Assembly (NCBI GenBank): GCA_002495625.1
Contig: DAGC01000002.1
Span: forward strand, 564,450-628,449
Direction of reading: 5' to 3'
DNA: 64,000 nt
DNA from: Methanobacterium sp. UBA375
GTDB lineage: Archaea; Methanobacteriota; Methanobacteria; Methanobacteriales; Methanobacteriaceae
A model generated the notes under the pieces. The model was not told the DNA's origin. It saw only the letters and a list, made by a program, of their open reading frames with translations, and ran no database searches. The position numbers and the translations under genes were made by a program. Positions 1-9,231 of this stretch are shown in pieces (position 1 is the stretch's first letter; each line of letters opens with the position of its first letter).

Positions 1-1
1 C

Positions 2-508
2 GGCCGTGCGCCTAAAATCGATATATACAACTGGAAATTCAAAGTATGGGGTCTGGTTGAGGAGGAGAGGGAATACACCCTGGAAGAATTCCTGGCCCTC
101 CCCCAGGTCAAGGTTTTCTCGGATATACACTGCGTGACCACCTGGTCGAAGCTCAACAACCTGTGGGAAGGAGTAAGCACCTCCACGCTCCAGGATGAAG
201 TGGAAATACTGCCGGATGCCAGATATGTGATGGTGCATGCCCATGGAAACTTCACCACCAACCTATCCCTGGAGGACTTCCTAGAGGAAGATGTACTCTT
301 TGCCACCCACCACAACGGCCAGAGGATAAGCACCAAGCATGGTGGTCCGCTGCGCTTGGTGGTTCCCAGGCTCTACTTCTGGAAGAGTGCCAAATGGGTT
401 AACGGTGTGGAGTTCATGAAAGATGATAAGCCTGGATTCTGGGAGTCCAACGGCTATCATATGCATGGAGATCCATGGACTGAGGAGCGGTACAGCTGGC
501 AGAAGTAA
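2..508 (+). CDS. Molybdopterin-dependent oxidoreductase, sulfite oxidase-like (C-terminal part)
   Basis: The reading frame is open from the first complete codon of the window, so the gene begins upstream; about 168 C-terminal residues are present. The stretch HCVTTWSK near residue 45 of the visible part matches the molybdenum-coordinating cysteine region of the sulfite oxidase/MsrP (YedY) fold. It is followed by the conserved GGPLR and the WKSAKW segment typical of the family. The enzyme binds Mo-molybdopterin and catalyses an oxygen-atom or redox transfer; the substrate cannot be told from this part. The GTG inside the cysteine motif is not a credible start. No haem or dimerisation domain follows, so it is likely a short single-domain form. 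A molybdenum cofactor gene, mobA, lies elsewhere in the window. Confidence 0.85.
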   Translation, partial: GRAPKIDIYNWKFKVWGLVEEEREYTLEEFLALPQVKVFSDIHCVTTWSKLNNLWEGVSTSTLQDEVEILPDARYVMVHAHGNFTTNLSLEDFLEEDVLFATHHNGQRISTKHGGPLRLVVPRLYFWKSAKWVNGVEFMKDDKPGFWESNGYHMHGDPWTEERYSWQK

Positions 509-558
509 AACAGTATTTATTAAGTAATTATTGGATAAATTAGTATTGTGGAATTTTC

Positions 559-1170
559 ATGTCCGATTCAACAAAAACTGAGATTAAAGCCCTGATTAAG
601 GAGGGTAACCAGTACCTTAAGGAGGGAGAGTACCGCGCCGCTGTTTTCTGCTACGACCGGGTACTGGAACTGGATGAAAACAACAGTCAGATCTGGGATA
701 ACCGGGGTGTGGCCCTTTCTAAGGCGGGAAGATATGCCGATGCTGTGGAATCCTTTGAGATAGCCCTCGACCTTAAACCAGATAACGTTAAAGCCTGGTC
801 CAACATGGGCGTGGCCCTGGGGTCTATGGGGAGGTTTGAAGAATCCCTGAACTCCCTGGAACACGCTCTGGAACTTGGTCCAGAAAATTCTGACACCTGG
901 AACAACAAAGGGACCGCTCTCTTCAATTTGAAACGTTACCAGGAGGCTCTGGAATCCTTCGATAAATCAATAGAAATTGAACCGGGAAATCCCCTGGCCT
1001 GGGCAGGTAAGGGATCGGCCCATAGATTCCTGGGAGAGATCCAGGAAGCGGTGGATAGCCTGGAGAAATATATAGAATTGAGTGCAGGGGAATACTCACC
1101 GCAGGTTGAAGAGGCCTGGGCTGTGATATTCAAGCTTAAACTACTTTTAAAGCAGCAGGATAACGAATGA
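559..1170 (+). CDS. Tetratricopeptide repeat protein
   Basis: This is a 203-residue soluble protein made almost wholly of tetratricopeptide repeats, about five 34-residue units from residue 8 to 175. The TPR signature (W-x-N-x-G, A-L-x-x-F-x-x-A-L, P at the helix end) is clear, for example WDNRGVALSKAG and WNNKGTALFNL. TPR arrays are scaffolds for protein-protein contacts. No signal peptide or membrane segment is present, so it is probably cytoplasmic. The partner is unknown. It starts 50 bases after the molybdopterin oxidoreductase stop and may be transcribed with it. Its repeats resemble those of the broken TPR gene at 10.7-12.1 kb, a family commonly multiplied in Methanobacterium. Confidence 0.85.
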   Translation: MSDSTKTEIKALIKEGNQYLKEGEYRAAVFCYDRVLELDENNSQIWDNRGVALSKAGRYADAVESFEIALDLKPDNVKAWSNMGVALGSMGRFEESLNSLEHALELGPENSDTWNNKGTALFNLKRYQEALESFDKSIEIEPGNPLAWAGKGSAHRFLGEIQEAVDSLEKYIELSAGEYSPQVEEAWAVIFKLKLLLKQQDNE

Positions 1171-1543
1171 ACAAAAATTCAACTATTCTGGTTAGTTATA
1201 AATTAAAGTAAACCATCCTGATTAATTAGCAATTTGGATCAGGTAATACAAAAAATGGTTAACCGGCATGTGAAATTATCTTCCGCCCCTTAGACGTGGG
1301 TTTCAAGTGTAAAATCCAGTATGTATAGCCTTAATAACATTCGGTAATACCCATCCTATTTTAATATTTCACTGTTAACCGTGATTCAATGTGACCATTT
1401 TTAAATTAGTTCCATATTTATGGAACCAATTATGGAAACACGAAACCAGTGTAATTATAAAAGTAATCTCAGCCATCAGCATAATCATAAAGGCAATCCC
1501 GTCATCAGTATAATCATAAAGGTAATCTCAGCCATCAGTATAA
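1171..1543. other. Intergenic region between convergent genes
   Basis: This stretch separates the TPR gene from the convergent TSUP permease gene. I found no open frame with a ribosome site and coding-like composition. It is AT-rich, and its right end carries short tandem repeats (listed separately). Nothing else was recognised. Confidence 0.6.
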
Positions 1544-1564
1544 TCATAAAGGTAATCCAAGCCA
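1463..1564. repeat. Tandem 30-bp repeat spanning the end of the TSUP gene
   Basis: Three consecutive units are visible at 1463-1492, 1493-1521 and 1522-1551 (30, 29 and 30 bp), followed by a partial unit to about 1564. The shared core is CATCAGTATAATCATAAAGG. The stop codon of the minus-strand TSUP gene (1544-1546) lies inside the third unit, so the other units are tandem copies of the gene's 3' end. There are no unique spacers, so this is not a CRISPR array. Confidence 0.85.
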
Positions 1565-2371
1565 CGTAAACACCCCTAACATCTTCAGGGCTATGTAAAA
1601 CTGTAATGTAACTAAAATATACCTCAAAATATCATCGGGAAGTTTATTTGCCGTCCAGGCACCAACCTGGGCCATGGGGATGCTGAAGATGATTATGACC
1701 AGTAACTGTAACAGGTTCACGTATCCAAAGGAATATGGTGGTAACCCGGTGACGGTAAGTCCGTTCAGGACGTAGGATATTATCCCTCCCAGGGAGGTTA
1801 TGATGATCACCGCGCTGGAGGTTCCGCTGGCCTCCTTCATGGTGTAGCCCATGACCAGGATCATCACCGGAATTATGATTATACCCCCACCAACTCCTAT
1901 GAGACCAGAGGCCAGACCGGCCAGGAACCCGAAGAGTAGAAACAAGAGTATGTTTTCAATTTTCACCCTGTGATCTGTGGAATTTTTAAACAAAAGGAGT
2001 CTTATGGCCACAAATAACATGATTAGTCCAAATAGGAATCTTAAAATATCTTCAGGGGTATGGGTGGCCACGTATCCACCAGTTAAACCTCCCAGAAACC
2101 CGGATATTCCAAAGTAAATGGCGGCTTTAACTTCCACCTGGTTTTTACGGTAATGGCCGTAGGCACTGCTTATGGCCGTGGGTAGGATGATGGCCAGGCT
2201 GGTTCCAAAGGATAATCGTATGGCCACGGTGGGATCAATACCTAACCCCATAATCAGAAAGAAAAGTATGGGAACTAACAGGAATCCCCCCCCAACACCC
2301 AATAAACCAGTGGTAAAGCCCACACCCACACCAGTTACTATCAGGGTTAAGATGTAGTAAAAGTAATCCAT
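1544..2371 (-). CDS. TSUP-family anion permease (TauE/SafE)
   Basis: This 275-residue membrane protein has about eight hydrophobic segments in two halves. Each half carries the glycine-rich GxxxGLLGVGGGFLLVP or GLIGVGGGIIIIP motif diagnostic of the TauE/SafE (TSUP) family. These permeases move small sulfur-containing or organic anions (sulfite, sulfoacetate, taurine products) across the cytoplasmic membrane; the substrate here is undetermined. The full family length is present. It is convergent with the upstream TPR gene, and its stop lies within a tandem repeat. The sulfite oxidase-like gene at the window edge makes a sulfur-compound substrate conceivable, but they are on opposite strands and the link is only an inference. 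Confidence 0.9.
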   Translation of the reverse strand: MDYFYYILTLIVTGVGVGFTTGLLGVGGGFLLVPILFFLIMGLGIDPTVAIRLSFGTSLAIILPTAISSAYGHYRKNQVEVKAAIYFGISGFLGGLTGGYVATHTPEDILRFLFGLIMLFVAIRLLLFKNSTDHRVKIENILLFLLFGFLAGLASGLIGVGGGIIIIPVMILVMGYTMKEASGTSSAVIIITSLGGIISYVLNGLTVTGLPPYSFGYVNLLQLLVIIIFSIPMAQVGAWTANKLPDDILRYILVTLQFYIALKMLGVFTWLGLPL

Positions 2372-2433
2372 GTACTATAATCTCCAGATGAGAATATGCA
2401 TCAAGTTTTCTAGGTAAATATATCCCATGAATA

Positions 2434-3285
2434 TCAACTTTTCTTGCTGATATACTCCTTTATCTCATCAATATCAGTTTTTAAATCTTGCAAATCCCTC
2501 TTCATTTCTCCTATACTTTCAGAATTGTCCATCCCATCCAGGCGATGGTTGATATCATCCAGTTTACCATCGAGCTCCTCCACTTTCTCCTTGGTTCTAT
2601 GGGTGACAAGCTCGGTTCCCTTTCTGAACTTTTCGATTAAGGAGAAAGTTGCCACAGAGGTGACGATGCTGGTGAGTACCAGGGCGCTGAGCATGGAGAT
2701 CACACCCATTATCCGGCCGATGGCGGTTATGGGGATTATATCTCCGTATCCCACCGTGGTGATGGTTTGGAGGACGAACCAGATGGAGTCCTCAAAGTTT
2801 GAAACTTGGGGATTTACACTGTGCTCTGCAGCATAGAACACAAAGGAACATACAATTAACACCAGTAAAAATATAGCTATAGCATAAACCAGTCTGGTTT
2901 TCTCCTGATATTTTATAACATCCCGGGAGAATTTATGACCAAAGAAATAGAGACTGATGATCTTTACGATGTTCAACAACTTAAGCAGAATCGTATACTC
3001 CAGCAGGCCCAAGTTAATGGCAATGAAATATATGGGGACAAAACAAAGCAGTAAAGACCATTGATTCTTTATATAATTTTTTTTATCTTCAACTTTAAAT
3101 ATGCTCCATATAAATAAAATTAAAAGAATAAGGGAGATTATTAAATCGATTTCACTGATTATATACAGAGTGTTTGTTCTTAAATTAGAGATTATTGATA
3201 GAAATAGCAATAGACCATCAAAGAATAATAAGAAGATAATTACGGCCTGCCATAAAAATCCAGGCCTATTACTCACTATTTTCAT
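2434..3285 (-). CDS. Voltage-gated-type potassium channel with C-terminal coiled coil
   Basis: This 283-residue protein has several N-terminal membrane segments (about residues 10-32, 37-62 and 75-115), then an S5 helix, a pore loop and an S6 helix. The selectivity filter TVGYGD is intact, preceded by the pore helix DSIWFVLQTIT, which identifies a K+ channel. The voltage-sensor-like region is poor in the usual regular arginines, so gating by voltage is uncertain. After S6 the last 60 residues are charged heptad-like sequence (KVEELDGKLDDIN, MKRDLQDLKTDIDEI), probably a tetramerising coiled coil. It is downstream of rpiA on the same strand with a 39-base gap, but no functional link is evident. 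Confidence 0.92.
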   Translation of the reverse strand: MKIVSNRPGFLWQAVIIFLLFFDGLLLFLSIISNLRTNTLYIISEIDLIISLILLILFIWSIFKVEDKKNYIKNQWSLLLCFVPIYFIAINLGLLEYTILLKLLNIVKIISLYFFGHKFSRDVIKYQEKTRLVYAIAIFLLVLIVCSFVFYAAEHSVNPQVSNFEDSIWFVLQTITTVGYGDIIPITAIGRIMGVISMLSALVLTSIVTSVATFSLIEKFRKGTELVTHRTKEKVEELDGKLDDINHRLDGMDNSESIGEMKRDLQDLKTDIDEIKEYISKKS

Positions 3286-3324
3286 AATATTTTTTAGTGA
3301 TTAAGTGTGTAATAAGTTTTTTTA

Positions 3325-3993
3325 CTATTTTAGAATTTTGAGACCCTCTGGGGTGCCCACCATGACCTCGTCCACGATCCCGGTAAATATCCCATTTTCC
3401 ACCACACCCGGGATGGTGTTGAGTTCCATCTCCAGTACTTCTGGCTTGGAGATTTTCGGAAATTGGATGTCCACTACGAAATTACCGTTATCGGTGATCA
3501 CCGGACCGTCTTTTTTCTCCGCCATCCGGAGCCAGGGTTTTCCACCTATATAATCGAGCTTCTCTGTTACCACCCGGTAGGCCGGGGGTATAACCTCCAC
3601 GGGTACCGGGAAAGCTCCCAGTTTATCCACCATTTTTGAATCATCCACTACTACTATGAATTTCTCCGCGGAACTGTCCACTATCTTCTCCAGGGTGTGG
3701 GCTGCTCCCCCACCCTTGATGAGGTTCAGCTGGGGGTCTACCTCATCGGCTCCGTCAACCGCCAGATCAACGGCATGCTCATCCAGGGTGGTCACCGTGA
3801 TGCCCGAGTCCCGGGCGAGGAATAAAGATTGATAAGAGGTTGGTACTCCTAATATCTCCATTTCCTCTTCCTTTATCTTCTCCCCTAATCTTTCGATGAA
3901 GTAATGAGTAGTGGAACCCGTGCCTAAACCTATTACCTGACCATCCCTTACCAGTTCTGCCGCCTGGAAACCTACCTGTTTTTTAAGATTCAT
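3325..3993 (-). CDS. rpiA: Ribose-5-phosphate isomerase A
   Basis: This 222-residue cytoplasmic enzyme interconverts ribose 5-phosphate and ribulose 5-phosphate, supplying ribose for nucleotides. The family motifs are all present in order: GLGTGST near residue 23 (phosphate loop), DGADEVD near 80, [13 protein letters not shown] near 93 with the catalytic Glu, and VVVDDSK near 117. The length is standard. The ATG start is preceded by a purine-rich site. It shares its strand with the K+ channel gene downstream and the UPF0179 gene upstream. A repeat-bearing gap of about 130 bases separates it from the latter. Confidence 0.96.
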   Translation of the reverse strand: MNLKKQVGFQAAELVRDGQVIGLGTGSTTHYFIERLGEKIKEEEMEILGVPTSYQSLFLARDSGITVTTLDEHAVDLAVDGADEVDPQLNLIKGGGAAHTLEKIVDSSAEKFIVVVDDSKMVDKLGAFPVPVEVIPPAYRVVTEKLDYIGGKPWLRMAEKKDGPVITDNGNFVVDIQFPKISKPEVLEMELNTIPGVVENGIFTGIVDEVMVGTPEGLKILK

Positions 3994-4032
3994 GGTTTTC
4001 CTTCCCCAGTTTTAGTTTAAACAACCAAATAA

Positions 4033-4119
4033 TTTATAGTACATAAATCCGTATTTTATAGTCCATAAAGCCACATCTTATTCCATAAAGCCAAATATTA
4101 TAGTCCATAAAGCCACATC
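4033..4119. repeat. Short tandem repeats between rpiA and the UPF0179 gene
   Basis: Four degenerate units of about 20-23 bp (4033-4053, 4055-4077, 4078-4096, 4098-4119) share the core ATAGTCCATAAAGCCA. The second and fourth share 22 identical bases at 4056-4077 and 4098-4119. The array lies immediately downstream of the minus-strand UPF0179 stop and within the likely 5' region of rpiA. Confidence 0.8.
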
Positions 4120-4124
4120 CCCCC

Positions 4125-4559
4125 TTAAAAGACCTCTAAAAGCACTAAGCTGAGATCTGTTCCATCGGAACATTTGAACTGTGACTTTCCCAGATTCTTT
4201 ATTATCTTGCAGCGGTCGCCCTCATAGAGCCCTTCCGGAGCGCAGAGGTCCTGATCTAAACAGCCGTTATCACATTCGATGGGGTTGAAGAGGATGTTAC
4301 TGCCTTCAAAGGCAATTTTAGAATCAATCAGTGCCTTGATAGGGGATTTTTCCACCACCACCACCTTCACCTTACCGCCTTCATGGATGGGACAGGGGTG
4401 CTGGGTGTCTTTAACCTCCGTTATCAGGTAAATCCTGCCGTCTTCCAGGGTATCTATGCAGGTATTTTTGAATCTGCACCTTTGGCAGGGGGATGCCCCT
4501 CCGCAATGCACAAATTCCAGTCCTTTTTGAGCCAGATTAGTTCCGATAAGGGTTATCAT
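4125..4559 (-). CDS. UPF0179 family cysteine-rich protein
   Basis: This small cytoplasmic protein belongs to the archaeal UPF0179 family, whose function is unknown. It is cysteine-rich: [16 protein letters not shown] near the N-terminus and [16 protein letters not shown] near the middle are arranged like metal or Fe-S ligands. The start is chosen at the second ATG (4559), because GGAAGTGA lies seven bases upstream; an in-frame GTG nine bases earlier overlaps that site. The protein would begin [13 protein letters not shown], matching the family pattern. It is divergent from the lipoprotein genes that follow. Confidence 0.85.
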   Translation of the reverse strand: MITLIGTNLAQKGLEFVHCGGASPCQRCRFKNTCIDTLEDGRIYLITEVKDTQHPCPIHEGGKVKVVVVEKSPIKALIDSKIAFEGSNILFNPIECDNGCLDQDLCAPEGLYEGDRCKIIKNLGKSQFKCSDGTDLSLVLLEVF

Positions 4560-4680
4560 GAATATCACTTCCTTCCATGGGAAGGTGGTAAAATTTTCTA
4601 TAAAACGATGAGAATAGATGATTATACTTATTACTAGTTATTCTTATTTAATAATATAATTTTATCTATCTTTTCTGATG

Positions 4681-4690
4681 TATTTAAATA
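4681..4690 (+). promoter_or_regulatory. Probable TATA box for the lipoprotein pair
   Basis: The sequence TATTTAAATA lies about 50 bases before the TTG start at 4740, in an AT-rich divergent gap. The spacing suits an archaeal promoter with a short leader. Confidence 0.45.
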
Positions 4691-4739
4691 TTAGTTATTG
4701 TTAACTATTACTTATGAGTGTAATAGGTGGGGTATTAAC

Positions 4740-5276
4740 TTGAAAGTTTATGTACCGTTGTTTTTACTGATCTTACTGGTTTTAAGTACTGCAGGTTGCG
4801 TCTTTGTAAATACAGGCAATGAAAACATAACCAAGAATTATACCGGCTACAACGTTAGTTTTAATTACACTGGAGATTACGAGCTGGGTATAGACCCTGA
4901 AGGTCAGGATGGTTACGTTACTTTGGATCTCTATAAAGGTGGGCCTGTTAACCAATCATCTCTCTCGATAACTCTTAAACCAAATATTTACAGATCGAAG
5001 GAACTGGCCATAGAAAAAGAAAATTTAGGGATAGTCATGGGGATGAATGAAGTATCAAATGATACCATTATAATAGACAATGAAACGGCGTACGTAGAGG
5101 TCTATGAGGGGCGTCTGCCTCCTCTTCCGGAAGTTATGACCAATCAATATATAGTACTGGTAAAGAATGATATGATCTACATCTTCAACATAATGGTTCC
5201 CAAAGAAGAGTTTGATAACGAAAAACCAAAATTTGATGTGGTTTTAAACAGTTTCAGGGTTATTAACACCGGATAA
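4740..5276 (+). CDS. Secreted lipoprotein, paralogue of the next gene
   Basis: The protein starts with a hydrophobic segment ending in a lipobox-like cysteine (LSTAGC at residues 15-20), so it is probably a membrane-anchored extracytoplasmic lipoprotein of about 178 residues. I chose the TTG at 4740 because GGTGGGG lies just upstream and because the frame then begins directly with the signal; an earlier in-frame TTG adds an unlikely hydrophilic leader. The mature part begins with the pattern NYTGYNVSFNY and ends with DNEKPKFDVVLNSF, both shared with the next protein. The fold may be PsbP-like, as in small archaeal lipoproteins of this shape, but the function is not known. Confidence 0.75.
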   Translation: MKVYVPLFLLILLVLSTAGCVFVNTGNENITKNYTGYNVSFNYTGDYELGIDPEGQDGYVTLDLYKGGPVNQSSLSITLKPNIYRSKELAIEKENLGIVMGMNEVSNDTIIIDNETAYVEVYEGRLPPLPEVMTNQYIVLVKNDMIYIFNIMVPKEEFDNEKPKFDVVLNSFRVINTG

Positions 5277-5302
5277 ACATCTAATAGGGAGGATTTTTTA
5301 AT

Positions 5303-5842
5303 ATTAAAGTTTATGTACCCATTTTTCTACTGATCTTACTGGTTGTAGGCACGGCCGGATGTACCTTTCAGGATTTTAATTTCTTTGATAGTAACGCTAC
5401 CAAAAATTACACTGGTTACGGTGTTACCTTTAATTATCCCGGAAATTGGATGGTAATTTCTGAAAATGCCACAGGAATCAGAACCATAAGTGTCTCTAAA
5501 AAAGCAAACAACACATTTAGTCCGACACAGGTAACGATACAACCAATGTCCGACCAGGGCATGTCTGAAGAAGCGGTTATTTCCCTTTACAGGAACATGC
5601 AAACTCCAGGTTGGACTAAAATCTCGAACAACACCCTCACCATAGACGGTGTAACAGCCTACGAGTCTGTGTATCGGGTTAACGACACCCAAAATTTCGG
5701 GGAGTTGATGAGGATGCACCAGATAGTGTTTGTCAAAAATAATACTGTATATGTTATCCTCTTACAGGCTCCGGATAGAGAGTTTGATTCAGAAAAACCG
5801 GTATTCGATATGGTACTAAACAGTTTTAAAGTTATTCAATGA
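5303..5842 (+). CDS. Secreted lipoprotein, paralogue, apparent ATT start
   Basis: The paralogue of the preceding gene has the same layout: a hydrophobic signal, a lipobox-like TAGC, then NYTGYGVTFNYPGNW and a C-terminal DSEKPVFDMVLNSFKVI. The frame has no ATG, GTG or TTG before residue 50, and an in-frame TAG at 5285 bars any earlier start. Alignment with the neighbour (KVYVPxFLLILLV) puts the start at ATT 5303, nine bases after the strong site AGGGAGGA. Starting at the internal ATG 5450 would remove the whole signal peptide. Length from ATT is 179 residues. Either initiation uses ATT or the start has mutated; the intact body suggests selection still acts. The function is unknown. Confidence 0.65.
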   Translation: MKVYVPIFLLILLVVGTAGCTFQDFNFFDSNATKNYTGYGVTFNYPGNWMVISENATGIRTISVSKKANNTFSPTQVTIQPMSDQGMSEEAVISLYRNMQTPGWTKISNNTLTIDGVTAYESVYRVNDTQNFGELMRMHQIVFVKNNTVYVILLQAPDREFDSEKPVFDMVLNSFKVIQ

Positions 5843-5868
5843 TTTTAAAACGAAAAATTAAGAGGAAA

Positions 5869-6912
5869 TCAGATAACACCAGTATTTCTGGCCAGGGCTT
5901 CAGCAGATTCCTCTGTTAATCCCCGATCACCCAGAATTGTATACCTCTCCTTCCTGATTGTATGGGCTATAGTCAGGGCTTCAACTATATATTCCTCTTT
6001 GATACCCAGTTCTTTGGCAGTTGTGGGTGCTTTAACCTTTTGAAGAGTCTGTCTGATATATCTCCAATCCCCACCATGGAGGTACATCATCATTATGGTC
6101 CCCACACCACACTGTTCCCCATGGAGAGCTGGTTCTGGTGCTACCATGTCCAGGGCATGGCTGAATTTATGTTCCGAGCCACTGGCTGGTCTGCTCGTTC
6201 CAGCTATACTTATGGCCATACCACTGGAGATCAAAGCTTTAACCACCAGTTCTGCACTTTCAATCAAACCCTCTTTAATGGCACTGGCGGATTTCATGGT
6301 CATCTTGGAGGTCATCATGGAGAGTGCCGCGGCTGAATCACTGAAATCTTCATTTAAAAGACGATTGGCAAGTTTCCAGTCCAGAACCGCCGTATGGTTG
6401 GACACTATATCGGCAAATCCCGCGGCAAGTAACCGGAATGGGGCTTTACTTATGATCTTCGTATCAGCAATAACACCTATAGGTGATTCTGCAGGTAAGG
6501 AGACACTGCTGCCCTCATTTTTTATGGAAGCCCGGGGCGATGCTATGCCATCATGGGATGCCGCAGTGGGGATGCTGATGAAGTTTAAACCAGCACGGGT
6601 GGATGCCAGTTTGGCCACATCAATAACCTTACCGCCCCCCACACCCAGAACAAGTTTTTTATCACCCAGCATATCCTGGATCTCACTGACAATATCAACA
6701 GAGGCCTGTTTGATGGTTACGTCCTCTACATCAAAGTCATGGTCCTCCAAACTTTGAATTACATCCTCACCACCGATCTTATAGGTGTTGGTACCTGTCA
6801 CTACTAAAACTTTCCCTTTAAATCTCAGATCACGGCAAATAGCCCCTGTCTCTTCTATTATCCCGGGGCCGGTGTGTATTTCACGTGGAAGCTGTATCTT
6901 TCTATACTCCAT
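5869..6912 (-). CDS. egsA: sn-Glycerol-1-phosphate dehydrogenase
   Basis: This enzyme reduces dihydroxyacetone phosphate to sn-glycerol 1-phosphate with NAD(P)H, giving archaeal membrane lipids their backbone stereochemistry. It belongs to the iron/zinc alcohol dehydrogenase superfamily. The nucleotide-binding [12 protein letters not shown], the segment [19 protein letters not shown], and the metal-binding histidines in [13 protein letters not shown] and [12 protein letters not shown] are all visible. The ATG at 6912 ([17 protein letters not shown]) is chosen; an in-frame TTG 15 bases earlier is possible. The gene is divergent from proS. Confidence 0.95.
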   Translation of the reverse strand: MEYRKIQLPREIHTGPGIIEETGAICRDLRFKGKVLVVTGTNTYKIGGEDVIQSLEDHDFDVEDVTIKQASVDIVSEIQDMLGDKKLVLGVGGGKVIDVAKLASTRAGLNFISIPTAASHDGIASPRASIKNEGSSVSLPAESPIGVIADTKIISKAPFRLLAAGFADIVSNHTAVLDWKLANRLLNEDFSDSAAALSMMTSKMTMKSASAIKEGLIESAELVVKALISSGMAISIAGTSRPASGSEHKFSHALDMVAPEPALHGEQCGVGTIMMMYLHGGDWRYIRQTLQKVKAPTTAKELGIKEEYIVEALTIAHTIRKERYTILGDRGLTEESAEALARNTGVI

Positions 6913-7021
6913 GGCTATCAAATCCAATTAACAGATAATATTTATATACTGACTCTTAATTTATATGTATTAGTTTAATAAATTAAAAAGTCTGATAAAT
7001 GGGATATAATTTAAAATAAGA

Positions 7022-7029
7022 ATATATAA
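7022..7029 (+). promoter_or_regulatory. Probable TATA box upstream of proS
   Basis: ATATATAA lies about 50 bases before the proS start in the gap that separates it from divergent egsA. An AT-rich run surrounds it, so the exact box is uncertain. Confidence 0.35.
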
Positions 7030-7079
7030 AAATATATTAATTAAACTCTTTATCTACTCAGGTTTACCAGGTGAAATAA

Positions 7080-8489
7080 TTGTCTAAATTCAGTGAATGG
7101 TTTCATAACATATTAGAAGAGGCAGAGATAATCGATACCAGATACCCGGTGAAGGGTATGCATGTCTGGCTTCCCCAGGGATTTAAATTAAGGAAACACA
7201 CCCTGGAGATAATTGGGAAAGTATTAGACCGGGATCATGAGGAAGTCCAGTTTCCACTACTGATTCCTGAAGATGAACTGGCCAAAGAGGGCATACATGT
7301 TAAGGGATTTGAAGATGAAGTTTACTGGGTGACCCATGGTGGACTCACCGAGTTAAATAAGAAACTGGCCTTAAGGCCCACCAGTGAAACTGCCATGTAC
7401 CCCATGTTCAACCTGTGGGTACGCTCACACTCCGACCTGCCCATGAAGTTCTACCAAACCGTGAACACCTTCCGGTACGAAACCAGGCACACCCGCCCCC
7501 TTATAAGGGTACGGGAGATCACCACATTTACCGAGGCCCATACCGTCCATGCAGATAAAGAAGATGCCGAGAAACAGGTCCGGGAAGCTGTGAAGTTGTA
7601 TAAGTCCATCTTCGACAGCCTGGCCGTGCCCTACGTCATCACCACCCGGCCGGACTGGGACAAGTTTCCCGGGGCCGATTACACCGTGGCCTTCGACACC
7701 CTGCTCCCCGATGGTAAAACATTGCAGATTGGGACCGTCCATAACCTGGGCCAGACCTTCGCCCGCACCTTCGAGATAACCTACGAGACAGAAAGCGGGG
7801 ATCACCAGTACGCCTACCAGACATGTTACGGACTCTCAGATCGTGTGATTGCATCGGTAATTGGTGTGCACGGTGATGAAAGTGGACTATGCTTACCCCC
7901 AGCGGTGGCACCAATCCAGGTGGTTATCGTACCGGTAATCTTCAAGGAAGGAAAGGAAGAGGTGCTGGAATTCTGCAGGAAGACCCAGGAGGTCTTAAAA
8001 GAGAGTGGTTTAAGGGTTCACCTTGATGACCGGGATATCCGTGCCGGTAAAAAGTACTACGAATGGGAGATGAGGGGAGTGCCTATCAGGATCGAAATAG
8101 GACCCCGGGACATAGAAAACGGTACCTTCGTGGTCGTACCCCGCAACACCAAGAAAAAGGAATTTTTAGACTACGACCTGGAGAAGATCACCGCAACCGT
8201 CCAGGAGAAACTGGATGAAATAAGTAAAGAAATGCTAGAAAAGTCCTGGCAAACAATGAAAGAGAATATAAAACCTGTAAAGAGTGTAGATGAAGCACTG
8301 CAAATTTTAGATGAAGATAAAGGCATCATATCCTTCTCCTGGTGTGGAGATACTTCCTGTGGTAAGGACCTGGAAGAGAAGTTACGGGTGGATCTTTTAG
8401 GAGTGCAGGGGGATCTAGAAGGAGAAGCAGAGTGTGTAAACTGCGGTGCCCCTGCAAAGCATATCACTCTTCTGGCCCGGACCTACTAA
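7080..8489 (+). CDS. proS: Prolyl-tRNA synthetase, archaeal/eukaryal type
   Basis: This class II aminoacyl-tRNA synthetase charges tRNA-Pro. Its 469 residues begin at TTG 7080 behind the site AGGTGA. Class II motif 2 ([24 protein letters not shown]) and the RPTSE segment are clear, followed by the anticodon-binding domain (from about residue 285, VVIVPVIF) and the C-terminal extension characteristic of the archaeal form. That extension carries four cysteines (WCGDTSCG and CVNCGAP) that should bind zinc, and the protein ends in tyrosine as archaeal-type ProRS does. The editing domain of bacterial ProRS is absent, as expected. Confidence 0.97.
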   Translation: MSKFSEWFHNILEEAEIIDTRYPVKGMHVWLPQGFKLRKHTLEIIGKVLDRDHEEVQFPLLIPEDELAKEGIHVKGFEDEVYWVTHGGLTELNKKLALRPTSETAMYPMFNLWVRSHSDLPMKFYQTVNTFRYETRHTRPLIRVREITTFTEAHTVHADKEDAEKQVREAVKLYKSIFDSLAVPYVITTRPDWDKFPGADYTVAFDTLLPDGKTLQIGTVHNLGQTFARTFEITYETESGDHQYAYQTCYGLSDRVIASVIGVHGDESGLCLPPAVAPIQVVIVPVIFKEGKEEVLEFCRKTQEVLKESGLRVHLDDRDIRAGKKYYEWEMRGVPIRIEIGPRDIENGTFVVVPRNTKKKEFLDYDLEKITATVQEKLDEISKEMLEKSWQTMKENIKPVKSVDEALQILDEDKGIISFSWCGDTSCGKDLEEKLRVDLLGVQGDLEGEAECVNCGAPAKHITLLARTY

Positions 8490-8529
8490 GAAACAGCAAA
8501 ATGATGAATAAATTCTACGGGAAAAATGT

Positions 8530-9216
8530 ATGAATTTAAGGGTAATTCTACTGGTGGTTCTGGTTCTTATCTTCACTGTGAGCGGTGTCTATCTCAGTGT
8601 GCTTTCCTTTGAAGCCACATCTTTAAAGGAGGCTTACCATAATGGAAACCTGGAGATCACCCTGAACACCACAGCAGGTACAGTACCCCATGTAGTTATG
8701 GTCACAAACAATGGGAAAAAGCCGGTTATGGTAGAGTCAGGGCAGATACTCTGGAGCGAGAGTTCCCAGGATCTGGTGGCAGCCGAAAGTAAGAGGATAA
8801 ACCAGAACAGCAGTGGCTACATCAGAGCCTACTGTTATGAGCCCAACCAGACCGCTACTCCTGGTGAGAAACTAAATCCAGAAGGTAAGGCCTCCTCTGA
8901 AATAAAGCATATCATAGACAACTCTAACCTGACGAGCACCCAGAACACCACCTTGACCCAGTTACAAATATGGATCATAGTCTCTGGAGATAATTTAAAC
9001 ATAAATCAGGGGGAAACATCCGCACTTGTAAAAAAACAAAGCATAAGTACAGCAGAGATAAACAGACAATTAGCTGATGCCAGAAACCACCTACTAGAAT
9101 CTTTAAACATTACAGAAGGAGAAATTAAAGATATAAAGTCCGATTCATCCATAGATATAGGCGACCTGATCAATGGATTTATCAAGTGGATTAAAAATGC
9201 TTTCAACATCACATAA
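8530..9216 (+). CDS. Membrane-anchored extracytoplasmic protein of unknown function
   Basis: This 228-residue protein has one N-terminal hydrophobic segment (residues 4-26), then a hydrophilic, threonine- and asparagine-rich outer domain. That domain has several NxS/T sites and an immunoglobulin-like strand pattern around VVMVTNNGKKPVMVESGQ. It ends with a helical segment (LADARNHLLESLNI) and an amphipathic tail. I do not recognise the family. It sits between proS and cofC with gaps of 40 and 15 bases, so the three are probably one transcript. Confidence 0.7.
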   Translation: MNLRVILLVVLVLIFTVSGVYLSVLSFEATSLKEAYHNGNLEITLNTTAGTVPHVVMVTNNGKKPVMVESGQILWSESSQDLVAAESKRINQNSSGYIRAYCYEPNQTATPGEKLNPEGKASSEIKHIIDNSNLTSTQNTTLTQLQIWIIVSGDNLNINQGETSALVKKQSISTAEINRQLADARNHLLESLNITEGEIKDIKSDSSIDIGDLINGFIKWIKNAFNIT

Positions 9217-9231
9217 CGCAAGGTAAGAGAT

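Noticed and set aside
1463..1564. CRISPR-like regularly spaced repeats
   Set aside because: Units abut directly with no unique spacers, there are only three full copies, and no cas genes are near. It is a simple tandem repeat at a gene end.
5450..5842. Start of the second lipoprotein at the internal ATG 5450
   Set aside because: That start removes the signal and the N-terminal part shared with the paralogue, and it lacks a ribosome site. The ATT start at 5303 fits better.
6095..6757. A 220-codon open frame opposite egsA
   Set aside because: It lies wholly inside egsA on the other strand and has no family features.
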